This document shows, one piece after another, positions 1 through 10,105 of a stretch of 64,000 nt of DNA. A program made the translations under genes and the position numbers. This DNA comes from Myxocyprinus asiaticus (taxonomy: Eukaryota > Chordata > Actinopteri > Cypriniformes > Catostomidae), in the NCBI RefSeq assembly GCF_019703515.2, contig NC_059372.1:20845931-20909930 (forward strand), read 5' to 3'. Each line of letters opens with the position of its first letter. The first letter of the stretch is position 1. The notes beneath the pieces are model-generated. The model was not told the DNA's origin. It made no database searches and worked only from the letters and a program-made list of their open reading frames with translations.

Positions 1-225
1 ACATAAAAGTAATCCATATGACTCCAGTGGTTAAATCTATATCTTCAGAAACAATATGATAGTTGTGGGTGAGAAACAGATGAAAATGTATAACTTTTTT
101 TTACTCTAAATCTTCACTTTTACTTTCAATTTTACATCAGAAAGCCACATGTGGTGCCTGTTTAGTTTCACTTTCACATCTGAAAGTGAAAGTGGAGATT
201 TAGAGTAAAAAAAGGACTGAAGCCT
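1..225. repeat. Fragment of a palindromic cyprinid-type MITE
   Basis: The stretch around 105-125 (actctaaatcttcact...) is the inverted complement of 190-212 (gtggagatttagagtaaa), forming a foldback core. The flanking text (ccagtggttaaatctatatcttcagaa, near 23-50) recurs at about 16970, 27165 and 48580 inside fuller copies of the same MITE. The outer left end lies before the window. Non-coding. Confidence 0.6.
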
Positions 226-1228
226 GTGACCCGGAAACCGATCAAAGTCTGTCATCATGAAGGATGTATAAATTCTCTAAATGCATGGTGAGGAGGAGAG
301 GACCAAGGACAGAGGAGAGGTGAGGATCGAGGACAGAGGAAGCTTCCCAAGGACGCTTGAGTGAAGAAGCACAGAGGTACTGCAGCTGCGTATAGATGGT
401 GCTTTGAAGTGACGCGTGAGTAAGCAGGTAATTCTATTTCACAAATGTCTCTTATTGCTCTGAGATAAGAGATATTATTTTAACATCAGAAAAAAATCAC
501 ATGAGGATGTTGGTTCACATTATAAAAATATGTATGTATATGCATTACCGGTCTGAACTGGCTCCATACTCTTAACGCTTATGATTGAATTCACCTTTAA
601 ACCGGAGAGAGTTTGTTTTCGAGATCAGCCTTATCAAAATCAGTTGAGGACGTCAGTGAATTGTAACAGATTGAACTTTATGATGACAATGTAAACAGAG
701 CACGATGATCTCCTGCACCTTTTGGGTTTCAAATATTTATTTGAGGGTTTGCTTTCAAGAAGTCCATGAAGAGGGCACATTAAGTGGTTTGATGATAGTG
801 GTGAGTGTCATTTCAATTTATATAGATCTCTGCTTGACTGTTTTAGTACTTTTAACATGACTGCATGGTGACTGTATCAATCCTCACTGGCTTGGGCTAT
901 TTTTGTATGTATTCCGCAGTCTAAACAAAATTATTTCTGTCTGTGTTACATTCATAGGGCCTACTAACGGCCATAAAAGGACTGATGTATTTACTATTTC
1001 TTCTTTATTGAACAAGTTTTGACATATGTGTCATTGGCGAGCATTCTGTGATCAAATACTGTATGTTGGTTGTTTGCAGCTCTCTGGGTCATGAGCGAAT
1101 ATTTAGGGGCGTGGCTCATGAATGTTAATTAGTTTATTATGACCTTGGTTAACCTGTTTAGAGCTGTAGATCAAAACAAGCAAGTACAACCCCCCCAATA
1201 TTTATACCATGAACAATGGAAACATGTA
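226..1228. other. No gene recognised
   Basis: AT-rich sequence with no ORF of convincing length, no splice-flanked coding fragment and no repeat family I recognise. A purine-rich direct repeat (gaggaggagaggaccaaggacagaggagaggtgagg) sits near 290-345. Confidence 0.4.
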
Positions 1229-2119
1229 TACTACCGGTCAAAAATTTTGAAACACTTACTCATTCTGTATTATAATTTTTTTTTTTTTTTTTCACATTTT
1301 AGAATAACAGTGAAGTCATCAAAACTATGGAATAACATAAATGGAAATATGGGAATTATGTTGTGACTAAACAAAATCCAAAATAAATCAAAACTCAAAA
1401 CTCAAAACTCAAAATTCTAGGCAAAAGTCACCCTTTGCCTAGAATTTGCAGACATGTACTCTTGACATTTTCTCAACCAACTTCTTGAGGTATCACCTTG
1501 GGATGCTTTTTAAACAGTATTGAAGGAGTTCCCATCTATGTTGGGCACTTATTGGCTGCTTTTCTTTATTATTTGGTCAAAGTCATCAATTTCAAAAATG
1601 TTTTTTTTTTATTTATTTATTTTTATTAAATTTTAGTTTTATAATGAAATAGATTAATATGGTGGCACAATTATATTTTTGTCTACAAAACTAATTTCAA
1701 ACTGTCACATATTCCCTGTTGTTTGTTTTGACATTTATGTTGAAATTCTGGTTTAGTTCCATGTTCCTGTTTCCTGTTAGTTTTGTAGTCCTTTGTAGTT
1801 TATTTTCATGATTGGTTTTCCCCTGATTGTTTCCCCAGGTGTTCCTCGTTCCCTTGTTTTCCCTTGTGTATTTAAGTCCTTGTTTTCCCCTGGTTTTTTG
1901 TCAGTCATTGTCTGTATTATGCTGTGCTTTGTTCTCTGTGTTTTGTTTCATTATGTTCTGAGTTATCTGGTTTACTTTTGTTTTATTAAAGGCTGCATTT
2001 AGATCCTCATTCCTCTCCTGTCTCATCACACAAAAATTAAAGCATACGCCTTCAGATCAAAAGATTTAAGATCACAAGAAACATTTCAGTCAAGTGTTTC
2101 AAAACTTAGACCAGTAGTG
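1229..2119. mobile_element. Tc1/mariner-type MITE, split by a solo LTR
   Basis: The ends form an inverted repeat: ctaccggtcaaaa...gaaacactt at 1231-1257 matches the reverse complement of 2092-2117 (aagtgtttcaaaacttagaccagtag), flanked by TA dinucleotides as expected for the Tc1/mariner superfamily. No transposase frame is seen, so it is non-autonomous. The interior is interrupted at 1703-2030 by an LTR-like insertion. Confidence 0.7.
1703..2030 (+). mobile_element. Solo LTR inserted in the MITE
   Basis: The 328-bp segment starts with TGTCAC and ends with CATCACA, the TG...CA form of LTRs. It is flanked by a near-perfect 5-bp duplication, caaac (1698-1702) and caaaa (2031-2035). It contains a TATA-like tatttaag near 1869 and an attaaa polyadenylation-like signal near 1985. 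No internal retroelement sequence is present, so this is what remains after recombination between two LTRs. The family was not identified. Confidence 0.65.
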
Positions 2120-2586
2120 TAGATGCTTCACGTTGTAACCCCCACAATATTCAAGCCAAATCTACACCCTTGAGCATTGTTGTATCAAACTCGTGACCCA
2201 ATTTCCTTCCGAGGCATAGAGCATGTTGAGTTCTATAAAGAAAATATGCGGCAGAAAGGATGTGGTAAATAACAAGATAAGTGAAGCTGCAAACAAACTT
2301 TACTGATTCTGCATGTGCCTGATCTCTGGTTGTTCCCAGAACACCAGGTATCACTTATGTCATATGGCCTTAATATTGTCACATCCTCCTGCAAAAAGCT
2401 TATGCTAAATTGGCCTCACTAAACATATTACATATTGCACATATTATTTGATGAATACATACTTAAAAAATGAATAAAACTCTTAATTCACTCTAAAGGG
2501 ATAGTTCACCAAAAAACTCAAAATGCCTGGACTCAAGAGTATGGCTGCTGCGTTGCGAGCTCCAAAACAACGTTGTAGTTTTTTGT
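2120..2586. other. Unassigned sequence with a MITE end
   Basis: Nothing coding is recognised. A short piece, taaagggatagttcacc at 2494-2510, is the characteristic terminus of the abundant palindromic MITE found in full at 16799 and 48357. Confidence 0.4.
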
Positions 2587-4105
2587 TTGTTTTGTTTACA
2601 ATTCTTATGTTTTTTGTCTTGGATGTTGTCTGCTATTGTCTACAACAGACAAACACTTTTGGACATTGGTTCTGCAATTACACACTGTAAACCGGACTTC
2701 AAATTCCTCAATGCCAACCTGCTGTTTTCAAATACACCAGCGGAACCCTTTGTCTGGGCTGCCCGGCTGCGAAAATGCAGAAGGAATAGGGGAAACAGAG
2801 CCGGCGTTCTCATCAGAGTAAGACGTCATGCAAATTGACCTCCACTACCCAGTATTCTACTGGCAAATGTTCAGTCTCTGGACAACAAGCTTTGCGAGCT
2901 GAAAGCGCGGATCTCTTTCCAATGAGAGACGAGGGACTGCTGCATTATCTGCCTTACAGAAACTTGGATGTCTGCAGAGATTCCAGATTCAGCCATCGAA
3001 CCCGTGGGGTTCTCCGTACACTGAGAGGACAGAGCAAAAGACCTCTCAGGTAAAAGCAGAGGTGGTGGTGTATGTTTTATGATCAACAAATCCTGGTGTA
3101 ATCAGAGGAACGTACATTCTATCAAGTCTTTCTGCTCTCCTGATCTGGAATTTCTCATGCTTCTGTGTCAACCATTCTGGCTACCAAGGGAATTCACAGC
3201 AGTCATTATCACTGCTGTGTACGGGCACTCAAGGAACTGTAGGGAGTATAAGCAAGCAGGAAACCGCGCACCCTGAAGTCGCATTCATTGTGACCGGGGA
3301 TTTTAACAAAGCCAATTTTAAATCAGTTGCACCAAAATACCACCAACACATCAGTTTTAACACACGAGGGGACCGGGTTTTGGACCATTGCTACTGTCCC
3401 TTCCGGGATGGCTACAAATTCCTCCCCCACCCACCATTTGGCAAATCAGACCACTCTTCCATTCTGCTTCTGCCTGCTTACAGGCAGAAACTGAAACAGG
3501 AAGCACCCACCCTCAGAACGATCCAGTGTTTTGATCACGCGGACTGGGAGATGTCCTTGTCCACCTTTGATGATGACATCGAGGTGTACGCTGATAGCGT
3601 AACGTTTCATCAGAATGTGCATAGAAGATGTTGTTCCGTCCAAAACAATACGGATCTACCCGAACCAGAAACCTTGGATTTATAGCGATGTTCACGTGCC
3701 ACTTAATGCACGGACCTCCGCTTTTAATTCTGGGAATGCGGAGGAGCATAAATCAGAGCAGCAAAACTCCAGTACAGGAACAAGATTGAAGGACAGTTTA
3801 ACTCCACCAACTCTAGAAGCATGTGGCAGGGAATTCATATCATCACGGACTTTAAAGGGAATAAAAACGCCGTGAACACCGCTGCCTCTCTCGCGGATGA
3901 GCTAAATACTTTTTATGCACAGTTCGAGGGAAATAACACAGCCCTCACAGAGAGAGCTCTACAGAATCTACAGAGGTTAGTTCACTCTCTGTCTCTGTAG
4001 CGGATGTAACGTGATCCTTCTGACAGTTGAATATCCGTAAAGCCGTGGGTCCAGACGGCATTCCGGGCCGTGTCATCAGAGCGTGCACGAACCAACTCTA
4101 AATTA
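2587..4105 (+). pseudogene. LINE ORF2 relic, L2-like (endonuclease and start of RT)
   Basis: Several frames together read as a non-LTR retrotransposon ORF2: an apurinic-type endonuclease segment with CLTETW near 2955, a readable block MINKSWC...SFCSPDLEFLMLL (3079 on), GDFNKAN near 3296, DHCYCPFRDGY near 3383 and the terminal SDHSS motif near 3448, followed by linker and the first RT motif GPDGIPG near 4052. The frame is broken by multiple stops and shifts, and the RT palm and 3' end are missing after about 4105. The motif order fits the L2/CR1 group of fish LINEs; exact clade is inferred, not searched. It cannot make an active protein. Confidence 0.7.
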
Positions 4106-5578
4106 TGGAGTGACATATTTGGTTGTGCTGTTGCACAGCAGTAAGTGTATGTTTTGATAAAGAAACAGGGGCGATTTTGAATGTTCTGTGTTTTTATATC
4201 TGTTGGTATGAAGATGGTTAGAGTGCTGATGTTCTTGTTTAGTTGCTGTTAAGAATAGTTCAAAATCAGCCACTAGTAATTCCAGAAATGTCTCTGTAAG
4301 ATTTAGGACAAGTAAGGGGACAGCTCTTACAGTGTGCACTTGCACACATGTTCCCTTTGACATTGATATATGACACTTTTGCCCTGTGGCAACTTCCTTA
4401 ATGACCCATACCATTGCCATGTCCACGTGTTGTTTATGCTACATGTGGGACATGTATAAACAAGCTCTATCTAGCAAGCTCTGCAGCAAAATGTTAAATA
4501 GATAGGTTGTTTTTCAAGACAAACTTAGATGTTGGCTTTACAATGCCTGGCCTAAAAGTAACAAAAAATTTTTTTTAAGCTTAAAGGTGCTGTAAGTGAT
4601 ATATATTTTTTTTAAACTACATGCAGAAAATGCCTCTATATATCTGTCAGAGATCACTGAAATAGGTCCCATGAAATATCACCTGTCTCTGTTATAGCCC
4701 TAGGCTCAGTAAACAGCGGGGGGAAAGATGTCACGGTTAGATTGTTTGTTTAGCCAATCAGAAGATTTTCTGCCTGTCAGTCATTGTGGGCATTCACAGG
4801 ATTTTTAAAAAACCCTAGACCAATTTTGTAGAATAACAGTATGTTGGCTAGGTCAAGCAAAGCCAGTATATTAAAGCACCAGGCAAAATGAAAATCATCT
4901 CTTTTTTTCTCTCTCTCTTTTTTTATTGCAAATTGTCAGTTATGGAACTGGAAGCTACGTTTTGAACTTTTGTTAGCTGAGCAAAAATAACAAAATAACT
5001 GTCCATTGAGTCTGTGAAATTACTCAGTATTAACATATTGTTAGTAGAACTACTGTAAAAGCAATATCATACTTGCAGTCGTGATGTTGTTCTGAATATC
5101 AGCACAGCTGTGATTCAGCAATAGGCACGAGGTTACACAAAAGGTTGCTCCTATTCAATCCCTCCTTAACAAACAGATTATTTGTTATTCTTGGAACTCA
5201 CTGCCACTGTTATAGCGGGTTCGCCTGCAAAAGTCCTTCGGAAGTGTGTCCATCATTAGGGAAGACAAACAGAAAAATTTAACCGCTGATCCCAGAGTTC
5301 TGTCATGAGCCGCGTGATGTACATGTCTTTCTGCTATTTTTGGAGCTTCAAATTCACTTGCATTAAAAGGACCTACAGAGTCACATGACACCATACAAGT
5401 ATCGGATGTGTGAACGGCGAGCTCTGCCCACAGCAAGTGATGTCCTTCATAAAGTCAATGGAGTGAGCAAATCATCTCATTGTACTCACGTTGCAGCCGA
5501 GTGGCTCACTGAACATTCGCTTGACTGTCTGAAGATTCTGCACAAGTTTATTTTGTAGAGTGGCACACCTTCAGGATA
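4106..5578. other. Non-coding, with a dispersed repeat
   Basis: No gene is recognised. At 4581 begins ttaaaggtgctgtaagtga, which I recognise as one end of a common fish MITE-like repeat; the matching second end is not visible. The remainder up to the DIRS terminus at 5579 shows nothing I can support. Confidence 0.35.
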
Positions 5579-5633
5579 GTTCCCTATCTGTCACTCACTC
5601 GACGTTGTGTCGATGTAGTGACACTAGGGGTCA
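5579..5633 (+). repeat. DIRS copy 1 left inverted terminal repeat
   Basis: Matches 9733-9787 in inverse orientation and the terminus of copy 2 at about 53133-53188. It includes the internal palindrome-like string cgacgttgtgtcg. Confidence 0.85.
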
Positions 5634-6017
5634 CTCTTGGGAGCCCGAAACACCTCTGGTCTTTGATAAAAGGCCAATGAAAATTGGCAAGTGGTATTTG
5701 CATGCCACTCCCCCGGACATACGGGTATAAAAGGAGCTGGTATGCAACCACTCATTCAGATTTTCTCTTTGGAGCCGAACGGTCATGCTCATTGAGCTGA
5801 ATACTACTGTTCATTCACCTCTGCTGGATCTGACGGTGCATTTCAGCGGCTTCTCCCTCCTCTGCACTGGTGCACTGCAGAGAACGCTCCTGGGTGCTTC
5901 GGCAGAAAAACTAGAGAGTATATTTTCTGAAAGAGCTTTTTCCCTCTAAAAGAGTATATATTTCTCTAAAAGAGCGGCACACACGGAACGTCTTTTTAAA
6001 GATGCGTCTTTTTAAAG

Positions 6018-6930
6018 ATGCCTTTCCGATTGTGTGTTATTCCTGGTTGCGGTCGTTATCTCTCAACTTCGGATGTCATGATCGCTGTCTTTCGTGTCTG
6101 GGCGCGACCCACACGAAGGCAGCGTTTGTGGTTGGTTCATGTTCTCACTGCGAGAACATGACCATGGCAATGTTGCGGTAACGGCTTGCTTTCTGGCTTC
6201 CGGATGAGTTCGCCGGCTCGTCTCATGGCGAGTCTGGTTTCTTGTTCGGAGCCCGCGAAGATGATGAGCTCTCAAGTGCAGCATCAGAGAGCAGGCTTGT
6301 CCAGTCAGACGCAGAAGCCTCAGCTGGGCTTCCCCCTTCGGGGACGATTGCCCAGTCACAGGCTGATGCCGAAATGACAGACATGCTTTCCCGGGCGGCC
6401 ACGAGCGTCGGGTTAGAGTGGAACCCTCCGCTCTCCCCTGAACCCTCACGGCTTGATGATTGGTTTCTGGGCTCGCAGCGCCGCTCAAAGCAGCCACACC
6501 CCGCTCCAGTGGCATTCTTCCCGGAAGTGCACGAGGAGCTGACGAAGTCGTGGGAGGCACCTTTTACTGCCCGGCCCGATTCCGCAGTTCCCCCGCTCTT
6601 ACTACCCTCGATGGCGGGGCGGCCAGGGGCTATACGGCGATTCCCCCGGTGGATAAGGCGCTCACGGTGCACCTATGCCCGCAGAGCACCGCCACCTGGC
6701 GCGGATGCCCTAAGCTCCCGTCCAAGCCCTGTAGGCTCATGTCGTCCCTGACGGCTAAAGCCTGTAGCGCTGCTGGACAAGCCACCTCTGCCCTGCACGC
6801 CATGGCTCTCCTGCAGGTCCACCAAGCTAAGGCGCTGAAAGAACTGCACAAGGGTAGTTCCGCCCCAGATTTGATGCAGGAACTGAGCTCGGCAACCAAC
6901 CTCGCGCTCTGCCCTGCCGCAAGGCCCCAC
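6018..6930 (+). pseudogene. DIRS gag-like ORF, broken
   Basis: Begins ATG CCT TTC CGA at 6018, reading MPFRLCVIPGCGRYLSTSD before shifting frame. The N-terminus has paired cysteines (CVIPGC, then Cys/His spacing readable in copy 2 as CHDHCLSC and CTHC), suggesting a zinc-binding module. A later in-frame section in the ORF starting at 6460 reads ALKELHKGSSAPDLMQ near 6830, matching copy 2 at about 51850. Frameshifts near the start and the deletion after about 6905 make it non-functional. Confidence 0.65.
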
Positions 6931-7012
6931 CTGCCGGTACGTCCGACGACGTTGTCCCCTTGGTCCCCCTCGCGCGGTTCCACTGAAACATTTTCAGAGG
7001 CTCCTGGGGCAT

Positions 7013-7998
7013 ATGGCGTCCTCGGCGGTGGCCACTCCACTCAGGTTGATGCATATGAGGCCGCTTCAGCACTGGCTCCAGACTCGAGTCCCGAGATGGG
7101 CATGGTGCCACGGGACACATCGCATGGCCATCACGCCAGTCTGTCACTGTCTTTTCAGCCCTTGGACCGACCTCTCATTTCTACGAGCAGGTGTTCCTTT
7201 AGAACTGGTCTCCAGGCGCGTCGTGGTCTCAACAGATGCCTCCAAAATGGGCTGGGGTGCTGTTTGCAACAGGCATGCAGCCACCGGCCTCTGGATGGGC
7301 CTGTGACTGCATTGGCACATCAACTGCCTCGAGTTGTTGACAATTCTGCTCGCCCTGCAGAGGTTCCAGCCTTTGATCCAGGGCAAGCACATGTTAGTTC
7401 GGACAGACAGCATGGCAACGGTAGCATATGTCAACTGCCAAGGCGGTCTGCGCTCTCATTGTATGTCACAACTCGTCCACCGTCTCCTCCTCTGGAGTCA
7501 GCAGCACTTCAAGTCACTGCGAGCCACTCACATCCCGGGCAACCTCAACACTACAGCGGACGCACTGTCACGGCAGGTTACCCTCAGGTGGTCCAGCTGA
7601 TTTGGAGTCGATTCAGATGGGCACAGGTGGACCTGTTTGCCTCCCAAGAATCCTCCCACTGCCCGCTCTGGTACGCCCTCACCGAGGCTCCCCTCAGCAT
7701 AGACGTGCTGGCACACAGCTGGCCCCCTGGCCTACACAAATATGCATTTCCCCCAGTGAGCCTGCTTGCACAGACCATGCGCAAGATCAGGGAGGATGAG
7801 GAGCAGGTCATCCTGGTAGCACCCTACTGGCCCACCCAGACGTGGTTCTCGGACCTCACGCTCCTCGTGACAGCTCCCCCCTGGCGAATTCCCCTGAGGG
7901 AGGACCTTCTCTCTCAAGGACGGGGCACCCTCTGGCACCCGCGCCCAGACCTCTGGAATCTCCATGTCTGGCCCCTGGACGGGATGTGGAAGACCTAA
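7013..7998 (+). pseudogene. DIRS RNase H and pol C-terminal region
   Basis: Frame 7013-7600 carries RNase H motifs: VVVSTDASKMGWGA near 7220, CLELL near 7325, VRTDSMATVAYVN near 7395 and the final NTTADALSRQ near 7550. One in-frame TGA at 7304-7306 replaces a Trp that is intact in copy 2 (TGPWLHW), splitting the domain. Further on, VDLFAS, CPLWYAL and APYWPTQTW (about 7625-7845) are the DIRS-type tail after RNase H. Without RT the domain has no partner activity here. Confidence 0.75.
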
Positions 7999-8009
7999 GC
8001 AGACTACCA

Positions 8010-8975
8010 CCCACGGTGGTAGACACGATCACTCAGGCTAGGGCCCCCTCTACGAGGTGCCTGTATGCCTTTAAGTGGTGTATGTTCGCTAAGTGGTGTT
8101 CTTCCCGACGCGAAGACCCCCAGAGATGTGCAGTCGGATAAGTGCTTTCCTTCCTGCAGGAGAGCTTGGAAGGGAGGTTGTCCCCTTCCACCTTGAAGGT
8201 GTATGTCGTGGTGTGCCACCATAGCAGCTCACCACAACACAGTCGACGGTAAGTCCTTAGGGAAGCACGACCTGATCATCAGGTTCCTAAGAGGTGCCAG
8301 GAGGCTGAATCCCTCTCTGTAGTTCTTCAGGGTCTACAGAGAGCCCCCTTTGAGCATTTGCAGTCAGCCGAGCTTAAGGTACTCTCCTTGAAGACTGCCC
8401 TCCTGACTGCGCTCACTTCCATCAAGAGGGTAGGTGACCTGCAAGCATTCTCTGTCAGCGAAACGTGCCTGGAGTTCGGTCCGGGATACTCTCACGTGAT
8501 CCTGAGACCCCGACCGGGCTATGTGCCCAAGTTTCCCACCACCCCTTTTAAGGACCAGGTGGTGAACCTGCAAGCACTGCCCCAGGAGGCAGACCCAGCC
8601 CTGTCATTGCTGTGTCCAGTGCGTGCTTTACGCATCTATTTGGATCGCATGCAGAGCTTTAGAATCTCTCAACAGCTCTTTGTCTGCTTTGATGCACAGC
8701 GGAAAGAAAGCACTGTCTCCAAGCAGAGGATCGCCCACTGGCTCATTGACGCCATAACTATGGCATATCTCACCCAGGACATGCCGCCCCCGGTAGGGCT
8801 ACGAGCCCATTCTACCAGAGGTGTAGCGGCTTCCTGGGCCCTGGCCAGAGGTGCCTCTTTAACAGACATTTGCAGAGCAGCGGGCTGGGCAACACCCAAC
8901 GCCTTTGCAAGGTTCTACAACCTCCGGGTGGAACCGGTTTCATCCCAGGTAGTGGCACGCAACACAAGCAGATAA
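8010..8975 (+). pseudogene. DIRS tyrosine recombinase; catalytic domain uninterrupted
   Basis: The N-terminal core-binding part (VVDTITQARAPSTRCLYAFKW near 8018) is broken by stops and shifts between 8140 and 8350. The C-terminal catalytic domain is a clean 205-residue frame at 8358-8975. Tyrosine-recombinase signature residues are visible: the first Arg region in IKRVGDLQAF near 8422, H-x-x-R as AHSTRG near 8808, and the probable nucleophile Tyr in AFARFYNL near 8902. DIRS recombinases integrate circular cDNA without making target duplications. The intact catalytic half could be recent or may simply be short enough to have escaped damage. Confidence 0.8.
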
Positions 8976-9732
8976 GCCAGGGATAGCTGGCTGGGTGTAT
9001 CGCTTGCACATAGCGCCTTCCACCTCCCTTGGAGCTGAAGATGTGCGCCATTAATTCCCAGTAGTGTTCACAAACTTTGTTCCCTGGTTGACTTCCTCCG
9101 AGCCCTGTGGCAGTCGAGTTTTCAGAGAGACTTGCTGCCGGCCCAGTACACATGCTAAGTAAGAGTCCTGTTCTGGGGTAGGTGCTCCGCATGTGGTGGT
9201 TCCCTGTAAGGCTAACCCCATGTGATATATATCTTCTGCTAGTTCGTTTCCCTGTTGGCAAACTGCGTCTTCCTAGGGCAGAGCCCCTCTGCCCCAGTCT
9301 CCATGTTTGTAGTAACTCCTCCACCGTTGGGTAGGATCTACCTTGAAGACTCTCCACATGGTCGGAAAGACCATGTGACGTATACTTCCACTTAAATATC
9401 CCCCCCCCCCCTTTGGGCGAGGTGTGGTCTCCGCAGTGTCTTCCCCTAGGGAGGAACACCCCCCGACTAGACCTGGTGGCCCAGTCGGATAATCCCCCTT
9501 CTTTTTTAGGGAGTTGAAAAAGAGAAGGGGAAAAGAGGCCATGACTGTGTTAAGCCTGTCTCTGTCTTTTGGGTAGTCAACTTGTCCCCAAAGGGCCATT
9601 CGACACTCATGACTATGTTGGGGGAGGTTATGTGTCAACCTGGTGTGCTGGCTATGAGGCACACAGTAGTCTGCCCACCACACACCGCCAGTTCACGTAA
9701 CACAGTTCAGCCAACTGTGGCATTTTGTATAG

Positions 9733-9787
9733 GGACCCCTAGTGTCACTACATTGACACAACGTCGAGTGAGTGACAGATAGGGAAC
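9733..9787 (-). repeat. DIRS copy 1 right inverted terminal repeat
   Basis: Reverse complement of 5579-5633, ending gatagggaac at 9787. Confidence 0.85.
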
Positions 9788-10105
9788 GTCATGGTTACTT
9801 GTGTAACCTCCGTTCCCTGATGGAGGGAACGAGACGTTGTGTCCCTGCTGCCATAATGCTGAACTACCCGCTGAAATGGCCGGACCTTATATCGGTTCCT
9901 CTGCTGTCAATGGGGCACATGGTAAGTTGTGTGTTGATCTCAGAGAGTAGCATGAGCCTCCACATGCGAAGTCTCCGCGGTGTCATGCACGACGAGCCAC
10001 GTGATAAGATGCACGGACTGACAGTCTCAGAAGTGGAAGCAACTGAGACTTGTCCTCCGCCACCCAGATTGAGGTGAGTAACTTGCCACCACGAGGACCT
10101 ACTAA
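9788..10105. repeat. GGGAACG palindrome and unassigned repeat next to the DIRS end
   Basis: Directly after the terminal repeat lies ccgttccctgatggagggaacg (about 9810-9831), a near-palindrome, followed by gagacgttgtgtccc, which repeats the gacgttgtgtc core of the terminal repeat. DIRS elements carry an internal complementary region matching their outer ends, so this could be a rearranged copy of it or a separate repeat into which the element inserted. The rest to 10105 is not coding. Confidence 0.4.

Larger units (their letters stand above)
5579..9787 (+). mobile_element. DIRS-type tyrosine-recombinase retrotransposon, copy 1 (RT deleted)
   Basis: Inverted terminal repeats bound the element: 5579-5633 (gttccctatctgtcactcac...) is the reverse complement of 9733-9787 with about one mismatch. 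Inside, in order, are gag-like sequence (from 6018), an RNase H domain (7013-7600) with the DIRS-typical downstream region, and a tyrosine recombinase (about 8010-8975). DIRS elements use this recombinase instead of an integrase and normally carry RT between gag and RNase H. Here the sequence jumps from the gag central part (near 6905) to a point equivalent to about 50260 in copy 2, so the gag C-terminus and whole RT palm are missing. It is therefore non-autonomous. Confidence 0.88.

Noticed and set aside
4103..4426. 107-codon minus-strand frame
   Set aside because: No recognisable motif, no signal peptide, and no supporting splice or promoter context; compatible with chance.
6460..7998. A 512-codon frame as one large protein
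   Set aside because: Only its first part is the DIRS gag frame; beyond the deletion near 6905 it runs out of frame over the RNase H region, whose real frame is 7013-7600.
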